Below the pieces are notes generated by a model that was not told where the DNA came from, did not search any database, and saw nothing but the letters and a program-made list of their open reading frames with translations. The position numbers and the translations under genes are program-made. From an uncultured Eubacteriales bacterium (GTDB taxonomy: Bacteria > Bacillota > Clostridia > Oscillospirales > Acutalibacteraceae), in contig CAKSTF010000003.1 in NCBI GenBank assembly GCA_934491515.1, forward strand, positions 62,001-126,000: DNA of 64,000 nucleotides. Direction: 5' to 3'. Shown in pieces: positions 19,558 through 27,419 of this stretch; the stretch's first letter is position 1; each line of letters opens with the position of its first letter.

Positions 19558-20769
19558 ATGAAATACGCAGTAATACTGTGCGACGGTATGGCAGATACCG
19601 CAAACGCACTTTTGGGCGGCAAAACGCCGATGGAATGTGCAAAGAAACCGAACATAGACGCGCTGGCAAAGGTTTCGGAAGTGGGACTTTGCCGCACCGT
19701 TGCAAAGGGGCTTCGCCCCGGCAGCGACGTTGCCAATCTTTCGGTGATGGGTTATGACCCCACCGTTTCCTATACGGGCAGATCTCCGCTTGAAGCGGCT
19801 TCGATAGGTATTGACCTTAAAGATACCGACGTTACATTGCGCCTTAATCTTGTAACGCTTTCCGATGAGGAAAATTATGTTGATAAGACTATGGTGGACT
19901 ATTGTGCCGGCGACATTTCCACCGAAGAGGCTGCGGAAATAATCAAAAGCATTGAAAAGGCTTTCGGCAGCGAAAAGTACAGATTTTATCACGGTGTAAG
20001 TTACAGGCATTGCCTTGTTGTTTCAAACGGAACGACCGACCTTGGAACGATGACGCCGCCGCACGATATAAGCGGCAGGGTGATAGGAGAATATTTAAGC
20101 AAAAGCGCAAATGCGGCGCCGCTTATAGACCTTATGAAAAAAAGTTATGCCCTTTTAAAGGACCATCCGGTAAATAAAAAGCGAATAAGCGAAGGCAAAC
20201 GCCCCGCAAACTCCATCTGGCTTTGGGGCGAGGGTACAAAACCCGCTGTGGAAAATTTCAAGGAGAAAAACGGCGTAAGCGCCTGTGTTATAAGTGCGGT
20301 AGACCTGCTTAAAGGTATAGGCAAGTGCGCAGGTATGCGCGTTCCCGAGGAAGAGGGTGCCACGGGATATATCGACACAAATTTCGAGGGCAAAGCCGCG
20401 GCGGCGATAGATGCGTTCAAAGACGGCTGCGACCTGTGCTACCTCCACTTTGAAGCGCCTGACGAATGCGGCCATAGGGGCGAAGCGGAAAACAAGGTGC
20501 GTGCGATAGAATATATCGACTCGCGCGCGGTAACGCCGGTGCTTGATTACCTTAAAAACTGCGGTGAGGATTACCGCATACTCGTTATGCCCGACCACCC
20601 CACTCCGCTTGAAACACGCACCCACAGCAGCGAACCCGTGCCGTTTCTTATATACGACAGCAGAAAAGCGCAAAAAGGCGTAGACTGCTTTACGGAAAAA
20701 ACGGCTCTGGAAACGGGCGTTTTTATAGAACACGGTCCTTCAATTATGGCAAGGCTGCTTGAAAAATAA
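19558..20769 (+). CDS. Archaeal-type cofactor-independent phosphoglycerate mutase family (ApgM / proposed homoserine kinase)
   Basis: The alkaline-phosphatase-superfamily metal site is visible at both ends: VILCDGMADTANALLGG at the N-terminus, GSDVANLSVMGYDP with the nucleophilic serine near residue 61, and metal ligands in HFEAPDECGHRGEAENK and VMPDHPTPLETRTHSSEPVP. The 403-residue length and this pattern fit the ApgM family. A subgroup of this family in Clostridia and Bacteroidetes is annotated as a proposed homoserine kinase because it clusters with threonine genes. No such genes are adjacent here, so the choice between glycolytic mutase and homoserine kinase stays open. Its ribosome site is AGGAGG. 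Confidence 0.88.
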   Translation: MKYAVILCDGMADTANALLGGKTPMECAKKPNIDALAKVSEVGLCRTVAKGLRPGSDVANLSVMGYDPTVSYTGRSPLEAASIGIDLKDTDVTLRLNLVTLSDEENYVDKTMVDYCAGDISTEEAAEIIKSIEKAFGSEKYRFYHGVSYRHCLVVSNGTTDLGTMTPPHDISGRVIGEYLSKSANAAPLIDLMKKSYALLKDHPVNKKRISEGKRPANSIWLWGEGTKPAVENFKEKNGVSACVISAVDLLKGIGKCAGMRVPEEEGATGYIDTNFEGKAAAAIDAFKDGCDLCYLHFEAPDECGHRGEAENKVRAIEYIDSRAVTPVLDYLKNCGEDYRILVMPDHPTPLETRTHSSEPVPFLIYDSRKAQKGVDCFTEKTALETGVFIEHGPSIMARLLEK

Positions 20770-20793
20770 AAACAAAATAAGACGAAGTACATC

Positions 20794-20838
20794 AAAACGG
20801 AGCGTCCTCTGATAAAAGGATGCCCCGTTTTATTGTAT
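20794..20838 (+). terminator. Terminator of the apgM-like gene
   Basis: The stem AAAACGG-A-GCGTCC / GGATGC-C-CCGTTTT (one internal mismatch, one G.T) with a 10-base loop is followed by T-rich sequence to about 20844. Confidence 0.85.
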
Positions 20839-20863
20839 TTTTTTAAAAAATATCAAAAATCTG

Positions 20864-20891
20864 TTGACATTCAAAATACAGGGAGTATAAT
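20864..20891 (+). promoter_or_regulatory. Promoter of the arsR-ATPase operon
   Basis: A perfect TTGACA (20864-20869), 16 bases, and a perfect TATAAT (20886-20891). Confidence 0.9.
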
Positions 20892-20904
20892 ATCATTGTA
20901 ATAT

Positions 20905-20920
20905 TTGAACATCTATTCAA
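20905..20920 (+). promoter_or_regulatory. ArsR/SmtB-type operator
   Basis: TTGAACATCTATTCAA contains the TGAACA-N2-TATTCA half-sites known from SmtB-family operators. It lies just downstream of the -10, where bound repressor would block transcription. Apo-repressor binding and release by metal is the expected mode of control. Confidence 0.8.
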
Positions 20921-20946
20921 GTGTTCATCAAATATGAGGTGATATC

Positions 20947-21327
20947 GTGTCGGAAAAAATCAACTGTGTACACGAAGAAAATTGCGAACTTTGCGAAGAA
21001 AAGTGCGAGCACCGCAATCTTATTGAAACGGTAAACAAACATATGCCGGACATTGACACCCTTTACAATCTTGCGGAACTTTACCGCATTTTCGGGGACA
21101 GCACGCGCATACGAATACTTTACGCACTTTTTGAAAGCGAAGTCTGCGTTTGCGATATTGCGAATGTGCTTAATATGACCGTCTCCGCCATCTCACACCA
21201 ACTGCGCGTTCTTAAAGCGGCAAAACTTGTGAAATACAGAAAAGACGGTAAAACCTGCTACTACTCCCTTGCGGACGATCACGTAAAAACAATAATCGCG
21301 CAGGGTGTTGAGCATATAAAGGAGTAA
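20947..21327 (+). CDS. ArsR/SmtB-family metal-sensing repressor with alpha3N and alpha5 type sites
   Basis: This 126-residue winged-helix repressor has the recognition helix in MTVSAISHQLRVLKAAKLV. The alpha3 motif ESEVCVCD, together with an N-terminal cysteine cluster (C-x5-C-x2-C-x3-C around residues 7-21), matches the CadC alpha3N soft-metal (Cd/Pb) site. The C-terminal helix reads D-x-H-x10-H-x2-E (DDHVKTIIAQGVEHIKE), exactly the SmtB/CzrA alpha5 zinc site. The start is GTG with GAGGTGAT. It is followed 5 bases later by the P1B ATPase, which it should control through the operator at 20905-20920. Confidence 0.93.
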   Translation: MSEKINCVHEENCELCEEKCEHRNLIETVNKHMPDIDTLYNLAELYRIFGDSTRIRILYALFESEVCVCDIANVLNMTVSAISHQLRVLKAAKLVKYRKDGKTCYYSLADDHVKTIIAQGVEHIKE

Positions 21328-21332
21328 TTATT

Positions 21333-23258
21333 ATGGAAAACAAATGTTGCTGTCACGAACATGAACATGAACACGACCATAACCACGAACATGAACACGA
21401 CGGCTGCTGCCACGCCGAAAAGCCGCACGGCAACCGAGGCGAAATTATAAAACTTTGCGTTGCAGCAGCACTGCTTGCGGCGGCAATCGCGGTTGACCGC
21501 ATTTTCGCCATTCCCACCGTTTTTAAAATTCTTATGTTTGCCGTACCTTATCTTGTTGCGGGATTCGATGTTTTAAAGGAAGCGGCGGAAAACATATTAA
21601 AAGGCGAGATATTCGATGAAAACTTCCTTATGTGCGTGGCGTCTATCGGTGCGTTCTGCGTGGGCGAATACCCCGAGGCCGCGTTCGTAATGATATTCTT
21701 CGGCGTGGGTGAACTGTTTGAGCACATAGCCACCGAAAAGAGCCGCCGTTCGATAAAATCTCTTCTTGATATCCGCCCCGACAAGGCTACCGTTATAAGG
21801 GACGGCGCCGAACAGACGGTACTTTCCGAAGAGGTAAACATCGGTGAAACGGTAAGGGTTTTACCGGGACAGCGCATACCGCTTGACGGCGTGATTATAA
21901 GCGGTACCACCGCAACCGACAATTCCGCCGTAACAGGCGAATCGCTGCCTGTAAACGCCGGTATGGGAAGTGAAGTTTACAGCGGATGTGTAAATCTTCA
22001 AAGCGTTATAGATATAAAAACCACAAAAAGTTTCGGTGAATCCACCGCTTCAAAAATACTTGAACTTGTGGAAAAATCCTCCGATAAAAAATCAAAAAGC
22101 GAACGCTTTATAAGAAAATTTGCAAGGGTATATACGCCTATCGTTTGCATAGCGGCGCTGCTGCTTGCAACAATTCCTTCAATTATAACGGGAACACCCA
22201 AAACATATATTTACAGAGCGCTTATGTTTCTTGTTGTTTCCTGCCCGTGCGCGCTTGTGGTTTCAATACCGCTTACATACTTTGCAGGCATAGCATCGGC
22301 GGCAAAATGCGGTATCCTTATTAAAGGTTCGCAGTACCTTGAAACGCTTACCCGCGTAAAGGCGGTGCTTTTCGATAAGACGGGAACGCTTACAAAAGGC
22401 AATTTTGAAGTAGTGGCAATTCACCCGAACAAGGTGCCCGAAAAAGAACTTTTAAGGCTTGCCGCCGCAGCGGAAAGCGGCAGTACGCACCCTATCTCCC
22501 TTTCGCTTAAAGCGGCGTACGGAAAAATGGAAAAAACGGATATATCGGATATAAGGGAAATTTCCGGCGAAGGTGTAACCGCCGTTGTAAGAGGTAAAAC
22601 GGTAGCCGTCGGCAATGATAAACTTATGAAGCGCATCGGAGCCGATTACCACGATTGCCACCGCGACGGCACAATAGTTCACGTTGCAAGCGAAGGCGTA
22701 TACTTAGGGCATATAGTAATAGGCGACGCATTAAAACCCGACGCCGCCGAAGCCGTTGAATCGCTTAAAAAGCGTAATATAGCAACGGTTATGCTTACGG
22801 GCGACCGTGAAAGCGCCGCAAAGGCGGCAGCGGAAAAAACAGGCGTTACCGAATATCACAGCGAACTTAAACCGGAAGACAAAGTGCGCCTTCTCGAAAG
22901 TCATTTAAACCGTGGCGAATGTTCTGCCTTTGTGGGCGACGGCATTAACGACGCTCCCGTGCTTACCCGTGCGGACGTAGGTATTGCAATGGGCGCTTTA
23001 GGCAGCGATGCCGCCATTGAAGCCGCAGACGTTGTTTTAATGGAAGAAAACGTAAAAGCCGTGGATACGGCAATAAAGATTTCCAAAAAAACGCAGAAAA
23101 TAGTTGTTGAAAACATTGCTATGTCCCTGTTTATAAAATTTTCAATACTTATTCTTTGTGCCGTAGGCGTGGGCGTTACAAATATGTGGATTGCCTCCTT
23201 CGGCGATGTGGGCGTTCTTGTTCTTGCGGTATTAAACTCGACAAGGGCAATGCGCTGA
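21333..23258 (+). CDS. P1B-type heavy-metal (Zn/Cd/Pb class) efflux ATPase
   Basis: The 641 residues include the transmembrane metal motif SCPCALVVS, the phosphorylation site DKTGTLTKG, the HP motif STHPISLS and the hinge GDGINDAPVL. The C-terminal helix FGDVGVLVLAVLNSTRAMR carries the Asp typical of the P1B-2 (ZntA/CadA) class. About eight membrane helices are expected. There is no CxxC HMA domain; instead the first ~33 residues are a metal-binding-looking tail with ten His and several Cys (CCCHEHEHEHDHNH...). It is transcribed with the arsR gene 5 bases upstream, so export of Zn2+, Cd2+ or Pb2+ is the likely job. Confidence 0.94.
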   Translation: MENKCCCHEHEHEHDHNHEHEHDGCCHAEKPHGNRGEIIKLCVAAALLAAAIAVDRIFAIPTVFKILMFAVPYLVAGFDVLKEAAENILKGEIFDENFLMCVASIGAFCVGEYPEAAFVMIFFGVGELFEHIATEKSRRSIKSLLDIRPDKATVIRDGAEQTVLSEEVNIGETVRVLPGQRIPLDGVIISGTTATDNSAVTGESLPVNAGMGSEVYSGCVNLQSVIDIKTTKSFGESTASKILELVEKSSDKKSKSERFIRKFARVYTPIVCIAALLLATIPSIITGTPKTYIYRALMFLVVSCPCALVVSIPLTYFAGIASAAKCGILIKGSQYLETLTRVKAVLFDKTGTLTKGNFEVVAIHPNKVPEKELLRLAAAAESGSTHPISLSLKAAYGKMEKTDISDIREISGEGVTAVVRGKTVAVGNDKLMKRIGADYHDCHRDGTIVHVASEGVYLGHIVIGDALKPDAAEAVESLKKRNIATVMLTGDRESAAKAAAEKTGVTEYHSELKPEDKVRLLESHLNRGECSAFVGDGINDAPVLTRADVGIAMGALGSDAAIEAADVVLMEENVKAVDTAIKISKKTQKIVVENIAMSLFIKFSILILCAVGVGVTNMWIASFGDVGVLVLAVLNSTRAMR

Positions 23259-23289
23259 CATAAAAGTTTACCTGAAGATTATGTTCCGT

Positions 23290-23317
23290 ATACCGCGCGT
23301 CTTGTGACGCGCGGTAT
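23290..23317 (+). terminator. Terminator of the arsR-ATPase operon
   Basis: A 12-bp perfect stem ATACCGCGCGTC / GACGCGCGGTAT with a 4-base loop and a modest T-rich tail (tgtactttt). Confidence 0.75.
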
Positions 23318-23374
23318 TGTACTTTTACTTCCCACACATACCGAAACGTTCTTTATTTTCGCCTTAAATTTCCC

Positions 23375-23403
23375 TTTATTTCGCAATAATAATAATTTAT
23401 AAT
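23375..23403 (+). promoter_or_regulatory. Possible promoter of the Gfo/Idh gene
   Basis: TATAAT at 23398-23403, with a weak -35 (tttatt, 23375-23380) 17 bases upstream in A/T-rich DNA, about 60 bases before the start codon. Confidence 0.4.
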
Positions 23404-23461
23404 AAAAGTAACTAAATTCGGCACGTCACGGAACCGCTGCCGATTATGTGGGGGTCATACA

Positions 23462-24721
23462 ATGAAGAAGGTAACATTTGCAATTATAGGTATGGGTAAC
23501 CGCGGAACACAGTATGCAACAAAGCAGCTTAAATTTCCCGAAAGAATGGAAATAACCGCGATTGCAGACAACAGGAGAATCCGCCTTGACGCTGCCAACA
23601 AATGGCTGAAACTGCCCGAAGACAGGCTGTTCGACAGTGCAGAGTCAATTTTAAAGCAGGATAAACTTGCCGATGTTATGATTATTGCCACGCAGGACGC
23701 ACTGCATAAAAAGCACGCAATAGCCGCTATGGAAAAGGGTTATGACCTTGTGCTTGAAAAGCCCATTTCAAACAGACTTGCGGACGTGCAGGAAATTGTC
23801 GAGGCGGCAAACCGTTTAAACAGAAAAGTTGTTATCTGCCATGTTTTGCGTTACACATATTTCTACCGTGAAATTAAAAAGGTTATTGATTCGGGCGTTC
23901 TCGGAAAAATAGAGAGCGTTGAAATGGCGGAACATGTGGGTTATTATCACATAGCGCACAGTTATGTACGCGGAAACTGGCACCGTGAAGAAACCTCCAG
24001 CCCCATGATACTTGCCAAATGCTGCCATGATATGGACCTTATCCTCTGGCTTACGGGTAAAAAGTGGGAAAAGGTAAGTTCTTTCGGCTCGCTTGACTAT
24101 TTCACAAAGGAAAACTGTCCCGAAGGCGCAACCGACCGCTGCACCGACGGCTGCCCAGTTAAAGACTGCCCTTACAACGCGCCCAACTTCTATCTTTCGC
24201 GTATGCCCGGCTGGCCTACAAACATCCTCCAGCCCGAGCCCACCGAAGAAAATGTTATGGAGACCCTCCGTACCACGAACTACGGCAGATGCGTGTTCAA
24301 AATGGATAACGACGTTGTAGACCACCAGACGCTTAACATTCTGCTTGAGGGCGGGACCACTGCCACCTTCCAGATGAACGGATTTAACCACCTTCAGGAC
24401 CGCACCATTCACCTTTACGGAACCGAAGGTGAACTTTGGGGCAATTTCCGCGGCAATAAAGTTTATTGGCAGCGTTACAACGAAGAACCCAATATGATAG
24501 ATATCGAAAAACTCACAAGCGAGTTTTCCGGTCACGGCGGCGGCGATACCGGTCTTATAGACGCCGTGCTTAATTTCTACGGTGGCGGCGAAGTTTCCGC
24601 CGACTCGATAACGACCATAGGCCGTTCGGCTGAAAGTCATTACCTTGCTTTTGCAGCCGAAGAATCGCGCGTTCAGGGCGGCAGGGTTATAACCGCCGAA
24701 GAATTTGAAAAATCACTCTGA
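23462..24721 (+). CDS. Gfo/Idh/MocA-family NAD(P)-dependent oxidoreductase
   Basis: The N-terminal Rossmann domain has AIIGMGNRGTQYA at residues 7-19 and the family motif VLEKPISN near residue 98. KVVICHVLRY and the His-containing CCHDMDLILWL motif (catalytic region) follow in the C-terminal alpha/beta domain. Such enzymes oxidise or epimerise sugars, inositols or related polyols. An insertion around residues 220-240 has four cysteines spaced C-x7-C-x3-C-x4-C and may bind a metal. The 419-residue length is at the long end of the family. The ribosome site is a G-rich run (TGTGGGGGT), and it is a single-gene unit. Confidence 0.88.
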   Translation: MKKVTFAIIGMGNRGTQYATKQLKFPERMEITAIADNRRIRLDAANKWLKLPEDRLFDSAESILKQDKLADVMIIATQDALHKKHAIAAMEKGYDLVLEKPISNRLADVQEIVEAANRLNRKVVICHVLRYTYFYREIKKVIDSGVLGKIESVEMAEHVGYYHIAHSYVRGNWHREETSSPMILAKCCHDMDLILWLTGKKWEKVSSFGSLDYFTKENCPEGATDRCTDGCPVKDCPYNAPNFYLSRMPGWPTNILQPEPTEENVMETLRTTNYGRCVFKMDNDVVDHQTLNILLEGGTTATFQMNGFNHLQDRTIHLYGTEGELWGNFRGNKVYWQRYNEEPNMIDIEKLTSEFSGHGGGDTGLIDAVLNFYGGGEVSADSITTIGRSAESHYLAFAAEESRVQGGRVITAEEFEKSL

Positions 24722-24777
24722 TACCGCAGGTAAAAACAATCAGTATGCCTTGATTGTTTTGATATCCCATTTCCTTC

Positions 24778-24820
24778 GCCCGCAGCAGGTTTTCTTCTCG
24801 CCTGTCTGCGGGCATTTTTT
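24778..24820 (+). terminator. Terminator of the Gfo/Idh gene
   Basis: The stem CCCGCAG...CTGCGGG with an inner CAGG/CCTG pairing is followed by ATTTTTT. The rest of the 24722-25013 gap holds only this and the glgP promoter. Confidence 0.85.
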
Positions 24821-24930
24821 GCCCTTAAATTGTCTTGTTTAAACAAGAATTATTCAGTTTTTAATTTTACAGAAAAATTTATTGTTTATTTTATACAAAA
24901 AACACGCCAAAACCGCTGCACGATAAATAC

Positions 24931-24959
24931 TTGAAATTATCTAAGGAATACTGTATTAT
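24931..24959 (+). promoter_or_regulatory. Promoter of the glgP-GH13 operon
   Basis: TTGAAA (24931-24936), 17 bases, TATTAT (24954-24959). Confidence 0.8.
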
Positions 24960-25013
24960 ATAATTGCGTTATAATTACATTTACAGATTATTGTGTTAAG
25001 GAGTTTTAAGCAG

Positions 25014-27419
25014 ATGAAAAATTACACCGTTGCAGAACTTAAAAACGCACTTTGTAAAAAACTTTCGCACAATTTCGGCGTGTCGCCGCAAGAGGCTTCC
25101 GATGACGTTTTTTACAAAGCCTGCGTGCTGATCCTTCTTGATATTATGAGTGAGCGCCGCGCGGAGTTCAAAGAAAAGACCGATGCGGAGGGCGCCAAAA
25201 CGGTATACTATTTAAGTATGGAATTTCTTATGGGACGTTCTTTCAAGAACACCCTCTTTAACCTTGACCTTACAGACAAAATGGATAAGGTATTAAAGGG
25301 TTACGGCGTAAACCTGCGCCGTCTTTACGAACTTGAACCCGACGCAGGGCTCGGCAACGGCGGTCTCGGCCGTCTTGCCGCCTGTTTTCTTGATGCGCTT
25401 GCAACCGGCGGATACAGCGCCATGGGCTATTGCATAAAATACGAACTCGGTATTTTCAGGCAAAAACTTGTGGACGGCTGGCAGACCGAAATGCCCGATT
25501 TCTGGCTGCCCGGCGGCGAGGTATGGCTTAAAGAACATCCCTCTTCCGCCGTGGACGTTCATTTTGACGGATATGTTGACGAATGGTGGGATGAAAACGG
25601 TTTTCACCACGCCGAACACAAGGGATACCATAATGTTCACGCCGTGCCGTATGACCTGATGATTGCCGGAAAGGACGGCAAGACCGTTGATATTTTAAGA
25701 CTCTGGAGCGCGGAATGTCAGGATTTTGATATGTCGGCTTTCAATCAGGGCGACTATGTGCGCGCGCTTGAACAGCGTGCCATGACCGAGGCGATATCAA
25801 AAGTTCTTTACCCCGAAGATAACCATATTGAAGGCAAGTCGCTGCGTTTAAGGCAGCAGTATTTTCTTGTTTCGGCTTCAATTCAGGATATACTTTCGCG
25901 CCACATGCGCAAGTACAGCACGCTTGACAATCTGCCTGAAAAAATAGCGATACACATAAACGACACCCACCCCACACTTGCCATTCCCGAACTTATGCGC
26001 CTTTTGCTTGATGAATGCGGATACTCCTGGGAAAGCGCGTGGGATATAGTTACAAGAACCGTTGCGTATACAAATCATACAATTATGGCAGAGGCGCTTG
26101 AGTGCTGGCAGGTGGAACTTTTTAAAGCACGGCTTCCCCGTATTTACCAGATAGTATGCGAAATAGACCGCCGCTACCGTGAAGAGGTTATCGCGCGCAC
26201 GGGCGACCACGCACTTGCCGAACGCACCGCCATTGTTCAAAACGGCATCGTTCGTATGGCAAACTTATGCGTTGCCGCCTGCCACAGCGTAAACGGCGTT
26301 TCCGAACTGCACAGCAATATTATAAAGGACGTTCTTTTTAACGATTATTATAAAATGACGCCCGAAAAATTCACCAACGTAACAAACGGCATTGCACACC
26401 GCCGCTGGCTTTGCCAGGCAAACCCCGAGCTTGCGGCGTTTATAACCGAACTTACCGATAACGGTTTTGTAAACGATGCGTCAAACCTTAAAAAACTTGA
26501 ACATTTCAAAGATGACGAAACGGTGCTTTCGCGCCTTGCGGAAATAAAGCGCAACAACAAGGTAAATCTTTCAAATTATATCGGCAAAAATACGGGAATA
26601 GTATTCTCCCCCGATTCGATAGTTGATATGCAGGTTAAAAGGCTGCACGAATACAAGCGCCAGCATATGAACGCGCTGCATATAATAAGCGATTATCTGT
26701 ATATAAAAGATAACCCGAACGCCGAATTTACACCCAAAACCTACATTTTCGGTGCAAAGGCGGCAAGCGGATACCTGTTTGCAAAAGAGATTATACAGAT
26801 GATTTACAAACTTTCCACCGTTATAAACAGCGACCCTGCCGTAAAAGATAAAATCAAGGTGATTTTTCTTGAAGATTACCGCGTAACGCTTGCCGAACTT
26901 ATGATACCCGCGGCGGAAATAAGCGAACAGATATCCTTAGCCTCTACCGAGGCCAGCGGCACGAGCAATATGAAATTTATGCTTAACGGCGCAATAACGC
27001 TGGGCACCGAGGACGGCGCAAACGTTGAAATACACAAGGCGGTAGGCGATGATAATATAATAATATTCGGTATGCAGTCGCCCGAAGCGCTCAAACTGCA
27101 AAGCAGCGGATACTCCCCCATGCAGTACTATAACAACAATGCCGTTTTGCGCCGCGCGCTTGACTTTATAGGCAGCGGAATAGGCGGCAAGAGTTTTGAT
27201 AACATTTACAACACCCTTAAAAACAACGACCGCTATATGGCGCTTGCCGATTTTGCGGATTACTGCGCGGCACAAAAGAAAGCCACCGAACTTTATAAAG
27301 ATAAAACGGCTTGGAACAGAGCCTCGCTTATCAATATAGCAAATTCGGGAATTTTCTCCGCCGACCGTTCAATAAAGGACTATGCCGAGAATATCTGGCA
27401 TATAAAACCGGTTAAATAA
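25014..27419 (+). CDS. glgP: Glycogen/maltodextrin phosphorylase
   Basis: This GT35 enzyme releases glucose 1-phosphate from alpha-1,4-glucans. Conserved stretches include YYLSMEFLMGRS near residue 70, GNGGLGRLAACFLDALAT, the VKRLHEYKRQHMN motif near residue 545, and the pyridoxal-phosphate lysine in EASGTSNMKFMLNGAITLG near residue 645, where Ser replaces the common Gly. The 801 residues match bacterial phosphorylases. An in-frame GTG at 24993 is rejected: AAGGAG lies about 10 bases before the ATG at 25014. Its stop shares a base with the next start (TAATG), coupling it to the GH13 enzyme. Confidence 0.96.
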   Translation: MKNYTVAELKNALCKKLSHNFGVSPQEASDDVFYKACVLILLDIMSERRAEFKEKTDAEGAKTVYYLSMEFLMGRSFKNTLFNLDLTDKMDKVLKGYGVNLRRLYELEPDAGLGNGGLGRLAACFLDALATGGYSAMGYCIKYELGIFRQKLVDGWQTEMPDFWLPGGEVWLKEHPSSAVDVHFDGYVDEWWDENGFHHAEHKGYHNVHAVPYDLMIAGKDGKTVDILRLWSAECQDFDMSAFNQGDYVRALEQRAMTEAISKVLYPEDNHIEGKSLRLRQQYFLVSASIQDILSRHMRKYSTLDNLPEKIAIHINDTHPTLAIPELMRLLLDECGYSWESAWDIVTRTVAYTNHTIMAEALECWQVELFKARLPRIYQIVCEIDRRYREEVIARTGDHALAERTAIVQNGIVRMANLCVAACHSVNGVSELHSNIIKDVLFNDYYKMTPEKFTNVTNGIAHRRWLCQANPELAAFITELTDNGFVNDASNLKKLEHFKDDETVLSRLAEIKRNNKVNLSNYIGKNTGIVFSPDSIVDMQVKRLHEYKRQHMNALHIISDYLYIKDNPNAEFTPKTYIFGAKAASGYLFAKEIIQMIYKLSTVINSDPAVKDKIKVIFLEDYRVTLAELMIPAAEISEQISLASTEASGTSNMKFMLNGAITLGTEDGANVEIHKAVGDDNIIIFGMQSPEALKLQSSGYSPMQYYNNNAVLRRALDFIGSGIGGKSFDNIYNTLKNNDRYMALADFADYCAAQKKATELYKDKTAWNRASLINIANSGIFSADRSIKDYAENIWHIKPVK

